64,000 nt of DNA from Pedobacter africanus. Its GTDB lineage: Bacteria; Bacteroidota; Bacteroidia; Sphingobacteriales; Sphingobacteriaceae. Positions 1 to 8,855 of the stretch are shown here, piece after piece. The stretch spans positions 3,100,001-3,164,000 of the forward strand of contig NZ_FWXT01000001.1 of the NCBI RefSeq assembly GCF_900176535.1, in the 5' to 3' direction. How positions within the stretch are numbered: position 1 is the stretch's first letter; every line of letters starts with the position of its first letter. The notes under the pieces were generated by a model. The model did no database searches, was not told the origin of the DNA, and saw only the letters and a program-made list of their open reading frames with translations. The translations under genes and the position numbers were made by a program.

Positions 1-111
1 AGAATTTCATTAGGTCAAGAGGCAAAAATGAGAATAATGCAAAATTTTATGATAGATGAGATTGTTGCGGAATATTCATTATTATATAATCATCTCTCAA
101 ATAATAAATAA
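1..111 (+). CDS. Glycosyltransferase, C-terminal end only (partial)
   Basis: Frame 1 is open from the window edge and ends with TAA at 109-111, giving 36 residues. The segment LGQEAKMRIMQNF followed by IVAEYSLLYNHL resembles the C-terminal helix of GT-B fold GT4 glycosyltransferases, where an 'A..R....F....V...Y..LY' pattern is usual. It lies 6 bases before the asparagine synthase and is AT-rich like its neighbours, so it is probably the preceding gene of the same polysaccharide operon. The family call rests on this short tail only. Confidence 0.55.
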   Translation, partial: RISLGQEAKMRIMQNFMIDEIVAEYSLLYNHLSNNK

Positions 112-117
112 CTAAGT

Positions 118-2082
118 ATGTGTGGCATAGCAGGCTTCTTAACTAAAGAGAAAAATATAAATTTTGACAAGCAACTTCTTTCTATGGGAGAAGCTATTAA
201 ATACAGGGGACCGGATGATTTTGGTGTATGGTTTGATGAAAATAACGGAATCGGATTGTCGCACAGGAGATTGTCTATTTTGGATTTATCACCTTTGGGA
301 CATCAACCGATGCTATCTGAGTCAAGAAGATACGTGATGATCTTTAACGGAGAAATTTATAACCACTTGGATTTACGAAAAGAGCTTTCAAATCGCTTTT
401 TGGAGATTAAGTGGCGAGGGTATTCTGACACTGAAACAGTTTTAAAATCGATTGATCTGATCGGTATTGAAAGTACTGTCAACTCCTTAATCGGGATGTT
501 TGCCATTGCTCTGTGGGATAGAGAAAATGCGCTACTTTATCTGATACGAGATAGAATTGGAGAAAAACCACTTTATTATGGGTGGCAAGGTGATACATTT
601 CTGTTCGGATCTGAGCTTAAAGCCTTGAAAACTCATACGGCATTTAACGGCGAAATTGATAAAGATGCGTTGTCGTTATATTTCAGGTATAACTATGTGC
701 CTTCACCTTATTCGATTTATAAAGGTGTAAGTAAATTAACTCCTGGTTCCATATTAACAGTTTCATTAAACAAACCCATGCCATCGGTTATTAAATATTG
801 GGATCTAAAGGCGGTTATTTCTGAAAATAATGATGAACGACTGCAAAATAATCTTCAACCGGATGAGTTGCCCCAGAAATTAGACGATTTATTACAGGAT
901 GCGATAAAAAGACAAATGATGTCGGACGTTCCATTGGGTGCTTTTCTTTCCGGGGGAATTGATTCGAGTACTATTGTTGGAATAATGCAGTCGCAGTCAT
1001 CGCAGCCAATTAAAACTTTTACAATTGGCTTTGATGAAAAAAAATACAACGAAGCCGTACATGCAAAAAATATAGCGGAATATTTAAAAACGGACCATAC
1101 GGAACTTTATGTACAGGCAAAAGATACTTTGGCTGTTATTCCCAAGTTACCGACAATGTATGACGAGCCATTTGCGGACTCTTCGCAAATCCCCACTTAC
1201 TTAATAACGAAATTAGCTAAGCGTAATGTTACGGTTTCACTTTCAGGAGACGCTGGAGATGAGTTGTTTGGGGGATATAATAGATATATCATTGCCAATC
1301 ATACATGGTCAAAAATTTCGGGTTTACCTTTAGCGGTTAGAAAGCTGATAGCAACAACTATGCATGGAATTTCTCCCGGAGCCTGGAACGAAGCGTATGC
1401 CCTTTTTAAAGGTGTCATACCAAAAAAACATAGAATGATGAACTTCGGAGATAAGATGCATAAGTCCTCACGGGTACTTGCGAGTATGAACCTGGAAGAA
1501 CTGTATAATACATTAACTACACAGTGGTCTGGCGAAGATAATGTGGTATTGGGAGCCGGTTTATTGCCGACAGCCAATCTGCAACAGTTTGGTGATTTAT
1601 CGAATATCGAAAGTATGATGGGATTGGACATGTTGACTTATCTTCCGGATGATGTCCTTGTAAAAGTAGACCGTGCCGCAATGGCTAATTCTTTGGAGAC
1701 AAGAGTGCCGTTTTTAGATCATCGCATTGTTGAATTCGCCTGGCAAGTACCATTAAATTACAAATTGAAAGATGGTATGGGAAAATGGTTATTAAGAGAG
1801 GTTCTTTATAAGTATGTTCCAAAGGAGTTGATTGAACGCCCAAAAATGGGATTTAGCATACCAATAGATTCCTGGTTAAGAGGGCCACTTAAGGATTGGG
1901 CGGAGGATTTATTAGATGAGGGGAAAATGATACAAGAAGGTATATTAAATGTTAAACCAATTAGGACGAAATGGATTGAACATTTAAGTGGTAAGCGAAA
2001 TTGGCAGCATCATTTATGGACAGTATTGATGTTTCAAGCTTGGTACAGAGATGAAGATAATGTTATAAAGCGAAGTTCGTAA
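118..2082 (+). CDS. asnB: Asparagine synthase (glutamine-hydrolysing), polysaccharide-locus type
   Basis: The protein has 654 residues. It begins MCGIAGF, so Cys2 is available as the N-terminal nucleophile of the class II glutamine amidotransferase domain (about 1-215). A synthase domain follows, with the ATP pyrophosphatase loop SGGIDSS at residues 278-284 and a later SGDAGDELFGGY motif. The family hydrolyses glutamine and transfers ammonia to an adenylylated carboxylate, classically aspartate. Copies embedded in surface-glycan loci often amidate a sugar acid instead. Here the gene lies between a glycosyltransferase tail and a GT4 gene (1 base away), which favours glycan modification, although true asparagine synthesis is not excluded. 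The start codon is ATG and the length is normal. Confidence 0.9.
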   Translation: MCGIAGFLTKEKNINFDKQLLSMGEAIKYRGPDDFGVWFDENNGIGLSHRRLSILDLSPLGHQPMLSESRRYVMIFNGEIYNHLDLRKELSNRFLEIKWRGYSDTETVLKSIDLIGIESTVNSLIGMFAIALWDRENALLYLIRDRIGEKPLYYGWQGDTFLFGSELKALKTHTAFNGEIDKDALSLYFRYNYVPSPYSIYKGVSKLTPGSILTVSLNKPMPSVIKYWDLKAVISENNDERLQNNLQPDELPQKLDDLLQDAIKRQMMSDVPLGAFLSGGIDSSTIVGIMQSQSSQPIKTFTIGFDEKKYNEAVHAKNIAEYLKTDHTELYVQAKDTLAVIPKLPTMYDEPFADSSQIPTYLITKLAKRNVTVSLSGDAGDELFGGYNRYIIANHTWSKISGLPLAVRKLIATTMHGISPGAWNEAYALFKGVIPKKHRMMNFGDKMHKSSRVLASMNLEELYNTLTTQWSGEDNVVLGAGLLPTANLQQFGDLSNIESMMGLDMLTYLPDDVLVKVDRAAMANSLETRVPFLDHRIVEFAWQVPLNYKLKDGMGKWLLREVLYKYVPKELIERPKMGFSIPIDSWLRGPLKDWAEDLLDEGKMIQEGILNVKPIRTKWIEHLSGKRNWQHHLWTVLMFQAWYRDEDNVIKRSS

Positions 2083-2083
2083 A

Positions 2084-3307
2084 TTGCCTCATTGTTTAAT
2101 CAAAAAAATATCATCATTTTTCAAAAAACCTATTTTAGCTTTGAAAAGAAATAAAATTTTTAGAATAGCTACAAGTTCGCATTCGTTTAGAGCTACGCTA
2201 AAAGGACAGTTTAAGTACATTAAGGAAAAGGGCTTTGATTACATTTTAATATGTACAAAAGATGATTTAATCGATGACGTCGCTGTAGAAGAAGAAGCAA
2301 AATATCTTCCGCTAACTCTTACCCGAAAGATAACCCCTCTCAATGATCTTAAGGCGTTATTTGTGTTGATATTTTATATTTTAAAGGAAAAACCAGAGAT
2401 TGTTCATACCCATTCTCCAAAGGCAGGGCTAATTGGCATGTTGGCTGCATTCATTTGTAGAGTGCCTAAGAGAATTCATACAGTTGCCGGACTTCCTCTA
2501 GTTGAAAAAACGGGTGTTGTTAAAAAGATTCTAATAATGTGTGAGAAAATCACTTATTTATGTTCCTCTGTAATATTTTTTAATTCTCGAGTACAAGCTG
2601 ATTATGTATTGAAGGAAGGTTGGGTATCAAAAAGCAAAAGTAAAGTTATAGGTGAAGGAAGTAGTAACGGAATTGATTTGTCCTATTTTGATCCCGGAGC
2701 TTTAGATGAACAGAAATTGGCTCCTATAAAAAAACAATATGAACTGTCAGATAATGATTTTGTTATCTGCTATATAGGCAGAATGGCCAGTGCAAAAGGT
2801 ATAAATGAACTCGTTAAGTCCTTCGTTGATTTAGAAAAAAGATATGATAATCTGAAGTTAATACTTGTTGGTGAAGAAGAACCAAAAGAACCTTTGGAGC
2901 CAAAAATTTACGAAACGATTAGTAATGATGATAATATTATAAGAATTGATCATCAAAAAGACATAAGACCTTATTTATCACTCTCTGACATTTTTATCTT
3001 GCCCAGCTATAGAGAGGGGTTTCCTCAGGTAATCATGCAGGCCTGTGCAATGAAATGTTGTATAATTTGTACTGATATTAATGGATGCAATGAAATGATT
3101 AAACATAATTTTAACGGTCTTTTAATCGCACCAAAGTCAGTTCAGGAAATAAACATTGCCGTTGAGAAATTGATTGATAATCCTGATTTAAGGAGCCGTT
3201 TTAAAGGGCGCGCGCGCAGCTACATCGAGGAGAATTTTAGCCAGCAAGAGTTTTGGAATAAATTATCTATGTTTTATCTTAACGATCTGACCTCAAATGG
3301 TGATTAA
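2084..3307 (+). CDS. GT4-family glycosyltransferase
   Basis: The 407-residue GT-B protein has an N-terminal acceptor domain containing IVHTHSPKAGLIGMLAA (about 105-125) and a C-terminal nucleotide-sugar domain with ICYIGRMASAKGINELV and YREGFPQVIMQACAMK. It would add a sugar to a lipid-linked or capsular oligosaccharide at the inner face of the cytoplasmic membrane. In the EX7E motif of GT4 enzymes the second Glu appears as Gln here. No ATG exists near the front. TTG at 2084 is used, one base after the asnB stop, and TTG at 2141 is an alternative. The last 11 bases overlap the next gene. Donor and acceptor cannot be read from the sequence. Confidence 0.85.
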   Translation: MPHCLIKKISSFFKKPILALKRNKIFRIATSSHSFRATLKGQFKYIKEKGFDYILICTKDDLIDDVAVEEEAKYLPLTLTRKITPLNDLKALFVLIFYILKEKPEIVHTHSPKAGLIGMLAAFICRVPKRIHTVAGLPLVEKTGVVKKILIMCEKITYLCSSVIFFNSRVQADYVLKEGWVSKSKSKVIGEGSSNGIDLSYFDPGALDEQKLAPIKKQYELSDNDFVICYIGRMASAKGINELVKSFVDLEKRYDNLKLILVGEEEPKEPLEPKIYETISNDDNIIRIDHQKDIRPYLSLSDIFILPSYREGFPQVIMQACAMKCCIICTDINGCNEMIKHNFNGLLIAPKSVQEINIAVEKLIDNPDLRSRFKGRARSYIEENFSQQEFWNKLSMFYLNDLTSNGD

Positions 3308-4202
3308 AAATATATTGCTGACCGGCTCAAGTGGCTTCTTAGGTAAATACATTTATACACAGCTTAAAACTCAATTCGAGTTGGATACATTAGGCAGAAA
3401 TAAAATTGATGATGTTTGTTTTGATTTTTCCAATGATAATTTGTGTATCGGTAAGCCATATGATCTCGTTATTCATTGTGCAGGAAAGGCACACGTAGTT
3501 CCTAAAACTGATAATGAGAAAAGAGCTTTTTTTGAAATGAATGTCCAGGGAACACAGTTTTTATTAAATGGATTAGAAAAACATATTCCGCCCAAAGCTC
3601 TTGTTTTTGTTAGCTCGGTTGCGGTTTATGGTAGGGAATTTGGAAATCTGATAAATGAAGAATGTGAACTACTTGCCGTAGACCCCTACGGGTTGAGTAA
3701 AGTGCAAGCAGAAAATTTAATTCTAAATTGGTGTGAGAAGCATAATGTGATTTGTACTATTCTCAGGTTACCACTTGTTGTCGGGACAAATCCACCGGGT
3801 AATCTTGAGGCTATGATAAAGGGAATATCTAAAGGGTATTATTTTGATATTGCCGGTGGTACCGCACGTAAGAGCATGGTGCTGGCAAAAGATGTTGCGG
3901 GTATAATCCCTAAGGTAGCTTCAATAGGAGGAATTTACAACTTAACAGATGGAAAGCATCCTAGTTTTTCAGAGTTGTCCTTATATATTTCAGGTCGGCT
4001 AGGTAAATCGAAACCGTTCAATATACCTGCTTGGATAGCAAGAACTGTAGCTTACGCTGGAGATCTTTTAGGTAGCCGTTCACCTTTTAATTCAGGTGTT
4101 TTTACTAAAATTACAAAGAATCTTACTTTTGATGATAAGAAGGCAGTAAATGCATTTGGTTGGAGCCCTAGCTCAGTATTAAGTGATTTTAAAATTAATT
4201 AA
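3297..4202 (+). CDS. NAD-dependent epimerase/dehydratase, WbpV-like SDR
   Basis: This 301-residue extended SDR carries the Rossmann motif TGSSGFLG near residue 9 and the catalytic pair in YGLSKVQAEN (YxxxK) near 132-136, after the SSVAVYG strand. Such proteins epimerise or reduce nucleotide sugars. Placed directly before a WecA/WbpL-like transferase and close to a CapD/WbpM-like dehydratase, it best fits the WbpV-type reductase that turns a UDP-4-keto-6-deoxy-HexNAc into UDP-QuiNAc or UDP-FucNAc. This is inferred from gene order; a UDP-hexose 4-epimerase is the main alternative. The ATG start overlaps the upstream glycosyltransferase by 11 bases, which indicates translational coupling. Confidence 0.8.
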   Translation: MVIKNILLTGSSGFLGKYIYTQLKTQFELDTLGRNKIDDVCFDFSNDNLCIGKPYDLVIHCAGKAHVVPKTDNEKRAFFEMNVQGTQFLLNGLEKHIPPKALVFVSSVAVYGREFGNLINEECELLAVDPYGLSKVQAENLILNWCEKHNVICTILRLPLVVGTNPPGNLEAMIKGISKGYYFDIAGGTARKSMVLAKDVAGIIPKVASIGGIYNLTDGKHPSFSELSLYISGRLGKSKPFNIPAWIARTVAYAGDLLGSRSPFNSGVFTKITKNLTFDDKKAVNAFGWSPSSVLSDFKIN

Positions 4203-4203
4203 C

Positions 4204-5151
4204 ATGCAATATTTCCTTTATACTTTCTTGATGTTCGTCTTCATGATCAGTTATTTTAAGGTAGCCGACCATTACAATATTATTGATAAGCCTAACGAAA
4301 GAAGTTCTCATACAGAAGTAACCATCAGAGGCGGTGGGATTGTGCTTTTAGTGTCTTCAATCTTAAGCTTGATTATGCATCTTTCTTTTTGGATGCCAAT
4401 AGTTGGAATGCTGATCATTGGGGTGATAAGTTTTATTGATGACAGGATCACTTTGTCAAATAAAATCCGGCTCCTTTTTCACTTAGCTGCAGTAACCTTG
4501 CTTTTCATTTCCACTAACGTATTTCAGCTTTATTCGTGGTATATCTGCATTGCGCTATATATAGTGTGTATCGGGATTATCAATGCCTACAATTTTATGG
4601 ATGGCATTAATGGAATCACCGGGTTGTACAGCCTGGTAATATTATTTGGCCTTCAATATGTTAATCATTATATAACTCCTTTCATCGAGCCAGATTTGAT
4701 TTGGCTGCCTATTCTGGCAACTTTAGTTTTTCTATTTTTCAATCTCAGAAAAAAAGCAAAATGCTTCGCTGGAGATGTGGGAAGTATAAGTATTGCATTT
4801 TGGATTTCCTTTTTGATTTTGAAATTAGTCGTTCAAACAGATAATTACATTTATATTTTATTTTTAGCTGTATACGGAGTGGATGCGACACTCACTATTA
4901 TTCATCGTCTAATATTAAAACAAAATATTTTTAAAGCGCATAGGCTACACTTTTATCAAATTCTTGCAAATGATCAAAAATGGCCACATTTGCTGGTTTC
5001 CGCTTCTTATGCCATAATCCAGGCTACAATCATTGGATTAATTATTTTTGTCCCCTTTGGCTTTTCCTATCTTTTTTTCCTAACTACCATGCCATTAGCT
5101 GTATGCTACATTTCTTTTAAAGGCAAGTTGATGAAGAAATCAGAATTTTAG
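4204..5151 (+). CDS. Phosphoglycosyltransferase, MraY/WecA/WbpL family (undecaprenyl-phosphate sugar-1-P transferase)
   Basis: This polytopic membrane protein (315 residues from this ATG) has about ten hydrophobic segments. Family motifs are visible: a DKPNERSSH segment after the first helix, GVISFIDD (Asp-rich motif), NAYNFMDGINGITG, FAGDVGSIS, and a late HRLILKQNIFKAHRLHFYQ loop matching the His-containing motif of WecA-like enzymes. It transfers a HexNAc-1-phosphate from a UDP-sugar to undecaprenyl phosphate and so starts a surface glycan. A GTG at 4183 would add 7 residues and overlap the upstream gene, but ATG 4204, just after that gene's stop, is preferred. It is probably translated from the same message as the epimerase. 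Confidence 0.88.
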   Translation: MQYFLYTFLMFVFMISYFKVADHYNIIDKPNERSSHTEVTIRGGGIVLLVSSILSLIMHLSFWMPIVGMLIIGVISFIDDRITLSNKIRLLFHLAAVTLLFISTNVFQLYSWYICIALYIVCIGIINAYNFMDGINGITGLYSLVILFGLQYVNHYITPFIEPDLIWLPILATLVFLFFNLRKKAKCFAGDVGSISIAFWISFLILKLVVQTDNYIYILFLAVYGVDATLTIIHRLILKQNIFKAHRLHFYQILANDQKWPHLLVSASYAIIQATIIGLIIFVPFGFSYLFFLTTMPLAVCYISFKGKLMKKSEF

Positions 5152-5224
5152 ATTTTTTGATGTTATTCTGAAGATTTAATCTTTTTCCTATTAGTTTAAT
5201 GTGATAATTTGGTTTAATTATTGT

Positions 5225-5232
5225 TAGTTTTG
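5225..5232 (+). promoter_or_regulatory. -7 promoter box (TAGTTTTG) upstream of the CapD-type gene
   Basis: TAGTTTTG is an exact match to the Bacteroidota -7 consensus TAnnTTTG, 25 bases before the ATG at 5258, inside the only real gap (106 bases) of the polysaccharide cluster. A TTTG lies at 5208-5211, but 13 bases is shorter than the usual spacing to a -33 element, so the upstream half is unclear. It would give the dehydratase its own message. Confidence 0.45.
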
Positions 5233-5257
5233 CAAGGATCATTTTTATGTAAGGTGT

Positions 5258-7210
5258 ATGTTTACAAAACTACAAATTGTATCACGCTGGATTATTTTTA
5301 CAATTGACATATGTTTGAGCATCGTAGCGCTTGCATTTGCAGTCATTCTCCAGAACAATTTTATCGTCAATACTATTGATTTCCTTGCTTTTTATAAAGC
5401 AGTAGTTTTAGTGATAGCTGTAAATTCCTTTGTATTCTATTCTGTAAAAACATTCGCCGGAATTGTTAGATATACTTCGGCACAAGATTCTTTCCGGATT
5501 TTATTTGCGGTTATACTAAGTTCCTTAATCCTCTTTTTTACCCATGCATTAGCAATTGTAATAACAGGGGAACACGTAATTAGCAGTGTAACGATCATTA
5601 CTTACACACTTTCAAATTTCTTGTTGCTGATTACCTATAGGATTATAGTAAAGTACTTTTTTATGTACATAAAGAATGCTAATCTGGACAAAATCAGGAT
5701 TATCATTTATGGAGCAGGAGAAGCAGGTGTTGCTACCAAAAGAACTTTTGATCATGATCCTAAGGTAAATAAAACGATTATTGCCTTTGTTGATGATGAT
5801 TTGCGCAAAGTTGGAAAGACTATTGACGGTGTGAGGATTCTGGATGCTGCTCAGTTGGAGCATCTAATTACCAAACATGAAGTAGACGAAATTATCTTTG
5901 CTTCTTACACCATTCCATCTGAAAGGAAAAATCAGGTAGTAGATATCTGTCTGGAGAATGATGTCAAAATTTTGAACATTCCTTCCCCTGAAGTTTGGGC
6001 CAAAGGGCATGTGACAACTGCACAAATTCAAAACATCAATATTGAAGATCTATTAAATAGAAAAACTATCGAAATAGATATTGATGGCATTCAGAATCAG
6101 CTAAAAGATAAAAGAATACTCATTACTGGAGCAGCGGGGTCAATTGGCAGTGAAATAGTACGGCAGTTGCTAAAATTTGAAACAGGTTTAATTATTCTTT
6201 GTGACCAAAGCGAGACTGCACTACATAACATTTATCTTGAATTGGAAGAAACCCACATAAATACTAATTTTCATGCTTTTATTGGTGATGTAAAAGACCA
6301 AAAGAGGATGGAAGTTCTCTTTACTACTTACAAACCGCATTATGTATATCATGCCGCGGCTTATAAGCATGTGCCATTAATGGAAGATAACCCCGCAGAA
6401 GCGATCAAAACGAATGTTTTGGGTACTAAAACTATCGCAGATCTTTCCGTGAAACATGGCGTTCAAAAATTTGTAATGATTTCGACAGATAAGGCTGTAA
6501 ACCCTACCAACGTAATGGGGGCCTCTAAGCGTATTGCGGAAATTTATGTGCAATCGCTGAATAATTCATTAAACAATCCTAATCTGATATTTTCGAATGG
6601 GCTAAGTTATTTGAATGATGGTAATGTAAAACCAATTACTAAATTCATCACTACCCGCTTTGGAAATGTTTTGGGTTCGAATGGATCAGTAATCCCTCGT
6701 TTTAAACAACAAATAGAAAAGGGTGGCCCGGTTACCGTTACTCATCCCGAAATCACCCGTTATTTTATGACTATACCGGAAGCTTGCCGCTTGGTATTGG
6801 AAGCTGGCTGTATGGGCAAAGGAGGAGAAATCTACGTTTTTGACATGGGTAAATCTGTAAAAATTGCTGAACTGGCTAAAAAGATGATTCGTTTGGCTGG
6901 ATTGGTTCCTAATCAGGACATCAAAATTTCTTATTCAGGACTAAGACCGGGAGAGAAGCTTTTCGAGGAACTCTTAAATGATAGTGAAGTGACCAAGCCT
7001 ACACATCATGAAAAAATCATGATTGGACAGGTAAGAGAGTATATATTTAATGAGATTGAAGCCCAGATTTATCAACTGGTACAGTTTGCTACAAATAGTA
7101 ACAATAGGCAGGTAGTAAAGCAAATGAAGATAATTGTGCCTGAATTTATTAGTAAAAATTCCGTATTTGAAGAACTGGATACCCAGGTTCCGGTAGAAGA
7201 AACCCCTTAA
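5258..7210 (+). CDS. Membrane-bound nucleotide-sugar 4,6-dehydratase (CapD/WbpM/FlaA1 family)
   Basis: The 650-residue protein has four N-terminal transmembrane helices (about 10-120). A first Rossmann-like domain starts at IRIIIYGAGEAG (about 148-160), and an SDR catalytic domain starts at ILITGAAGSIG (about 287-297). The catalytic YxxxK is replaced by MxxxK (Met420, Lys424, within NVMGASKR), which is characteristic of WbpM-type UDP-GlcNAc 4,6-dehydratases, and the family segment RFGNVLGSNGSVIPRF is present. It should convert UDP-GlcNAc to a 4-keto-6-deoxy sugar at the inner membrane face, supplying the neighbouring reductase and the WecA-like transferase. The length is typical for the long membrane form (about 600-670). 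Confidence 0.92.
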   Translation: MFTKLQIVSRWIIFTIDICLSIVALAFAVILQNNFIVNTIDFLAFYKAVVLVIAVNSFVFYSVKTFAGIVRYTSAQDSFRILFAVILSSLILFFTHALAIVITGEHVISSVTIITYTLSNFLLLITYRIIVKYFFMYIKNANLDKIRIIIYGAGEAGVATKRTFDHDPKVNKTIIAFVDDDLRKVGKTIDGVRILDAAQLEHLITKHEVDEIIFASYTIPSERKNQVVDICLENDVKILNIPSPEVWAKGHVTTAQIQNINIEDLLNRKTIEIDIDGIQNQLKDKRILITGAAGSIGSEIVRQLLKFETGLIILCDQSETALHNIYLELEETHINTNFHAFIGDVKDQKRMEVLFTTYKPHYVYHAAAYKHVPLMEDNPAEAIKTNVLGTKTIADLSVKHGVQKFVMISTDKAVNPTNVMGASKRIAEIYVQSLNNSLNNPNLIFSNGLSYLNDGNVKPITKFITTRFGNVLGSNGSVIPRFKQQIEKGGPVTVTHPEITRYFMTIPEACRLVLEAGCMGKGGEIYVFDMGKSVKIAELAKKMIRLAGLVPNQDIKISYSGLRPGEKLFEELLNDSEVTKPTHHEKIMIGQVREYIFNEIEAQIYQLVQFATNSNNRQVVKQMKIIVPEFISKNSVFEELDTQVPVEETP

Positions 7211-7212
7211 GA

Positions 7213-8820
7213 ATGAGAAAAATCCTATTGCTAGGTGTATTCGTTCTGGCTTTTCAAAGCTTGAGCGCTCAAACGCCTAATGTAAACATACCCTACTCTT
7301 ACCAATTTTATCAGAAACTGAATAAATCTGTATATGATGTAAATAATCGCTCACACTCTGCTATTAAGGGGTTTTATGCGGATGATTCTTTGCTGGTAAA
7401 TCGCTATCAGAATTTGATGGATATGGGCGTAGATTCCTTAAATCAACGTTCATGGTTTCGCAGAAAACTAACACAAGAGCATTTGGTTAATGTTAAGGGG
7501 GATGACTATACGGTATATGCAGATTATCTCCCTGATTTATTAATTGGTCGTGATTTTAAAAATAGTTCTACAGCCTGGAAAAATACAAGAGGTTTTCAGA
7601 TCGGTGGAACAGTAGGGGATAAATTTTCATTTTATACCAATGGCTTTGAGAATCAAGGAGTATTTGCCAACTACATTACAGATTTTATCAATGCCAATCA
7701 GGTAGTGCCAAGTGAAATGACGGGAAAGCTAGGTAAGAAGACAAAAGACTGGTCTTATGTTACGGCTTTATTGTCTTATACGCCCAACAAGCATTTAAAC
7801 GTTGCTTTGGGCTATGATAAGAACTTCATCGGTGACGGTTACCGTTCGATGCTTTTATCTGATGTAGCCGCTAATTATTCTTTTTTAAGGGTAAGGGCAA
7901 CATTGGGGAATGTACAATATCAAACCATATTTGGTTACATGCTGGATCCGGGTGCAGAAAAATTGACTACTGACAGACGACTTGGCGACCGTGGTAAATG
8001 GGCAGCAATGCATTACATTGATTGGAATGCTACTGATCGTTTTTCTGTTGGGTTTTTCCAGGCGGTAACCTGGGCTGATGCAGAAAAAGAAGGAAAGCGC
8101 GGCTTTGATTTTAATTATGTCCATCCCTTTATCTTCTTAAGATCTGTGGAAGGAGCCAATACAACTTCGCCAGATAAAATGCGCTTAGGTATCAATAGCA
8201 AATACGAAATCCTGGATAAAACAACTGTTTATGGACAATTCATGATTGATGAGTTCACCGCAAAAGAATTTTTTGGTAACAAAGGCTATTGGGCAAACAA
8301 ATGGGCTTTGCAGTTGGGTGTAAGAGGCTCAGATTTGTTTAAGGTTGAAAATTTAAACTATCTGGCTGAATTCAATACAGCAAGACCATACACTTATGCT
8401 CACTTTGACAGAATATCCAACTACGCTGCTATGAACCAACCATTAGCACATCCAATGGGTGCTAATTTTAAGGAGGTGCTCGGTATATTGAACTATAGCT
8501 ATAAGAGATTTGATTTGCAGGGACAGGTAATGTATGCACGGTATGGATTGGATCCCGAGGGCATGAATTATGGTAAAGATATTTTTAAAGGATATGATAC
8601 GAGAGTTGCTGATTATGGTAATAACATTGGGCAAGGTATTAAAACCAATCTTTATTTTGCTGAAGGAAGGGCCTCTTATCTGATCAATCCAAAATACAAC
8701 CTTCGACTAGAATTGGGTGGTATATTGAGAAGGGAAACCAATTCAGTAAAAAATACCAACACTGCATTATTCACATTTGGTTTACGTAGTACATTCAGGA
8801 ATTTGTATCAGGATTTTTAA
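7213..8820 (+). CDS. Wzi/RemB-like outer-membrane beta-barrel protein
   Basis: The protein has 535 residues, a signal peptide (MRKILLLGVFVLAFQSLSAQ), and then alternating amphipathic strands rich in aromatics with many GYDKN, GVRG and LGG turns, ending in Phe (YQDF) as outer-membrane barrels do. The composition fits the capsule-assembly Wzi family, whose Bacteroidota members are often named after the gliding protein RemB. Wzi-like proteins sit in the outer membrane and hold or organise surface polysaccharide. Starting 2 bases after the dehydratase and ending just before an RmlD-type gene, it belongs to the glycan operon. No enzymatic motif is visible. The RemB versus Wzi choice cannot be settled from the sequence alone. 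Confidence 0.7.
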   Translation: MRKILLLGVFVLAFQSLSAQTPNVNIPYSYQFYQKLNKSVYDVNNRSHSAIKGFYADDSLLVNRYQNLMDMGVDSLNQRSWFRRKLTQEHLVNVKGDDYTVYADYLPDLLIGRDFKNSSTAWKNTRGFQIGGTVGDKFSFYTNGFENQGVFANYITDFINANQVVPSEMTGKLGKKTKDWSYVTALLSYTPNKHLNVALGYDKNFIGDGYRSMLLSDVAANYSFLRVRATLGNVQYQTIFGYMLDPGAEKLTTDRRLGDRGKWAAMHYIDWNATDRFSVGFFQAVTWADAEKEGKRGFDFNYVHPFIFLRSVEGANTTSPDKMRLGINSKYEILDKTTVYGQFMIDEFTAKEFFGNKGYWANKWALQLGVRGSDLFKVENLNYLAEFNTARPYTYAHFDRISNYAAMNQPLAHPMGANFKEVLGILNYSYKRFDLQGQVMYARYGLDPEGMNYGKDIFKGYDTRVADYGNNIGQGIKTNLYFAEGRASYLINPKYNLRLELGGILRRETNSVKNTNTALFTFGLRSTFRNLYQDF

Positions 8821-8855
8821 CAGTATATTAGTAACCCATTAGATCAAAACAAAAC

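Noticed and set aside
5208..5232. TTTG-N13-TAGTTTTG as a complete promoter
   Set aside because: A 13-base spacing is well below the usual range of Bacteroidota promoters; only the -7 half is claimed.
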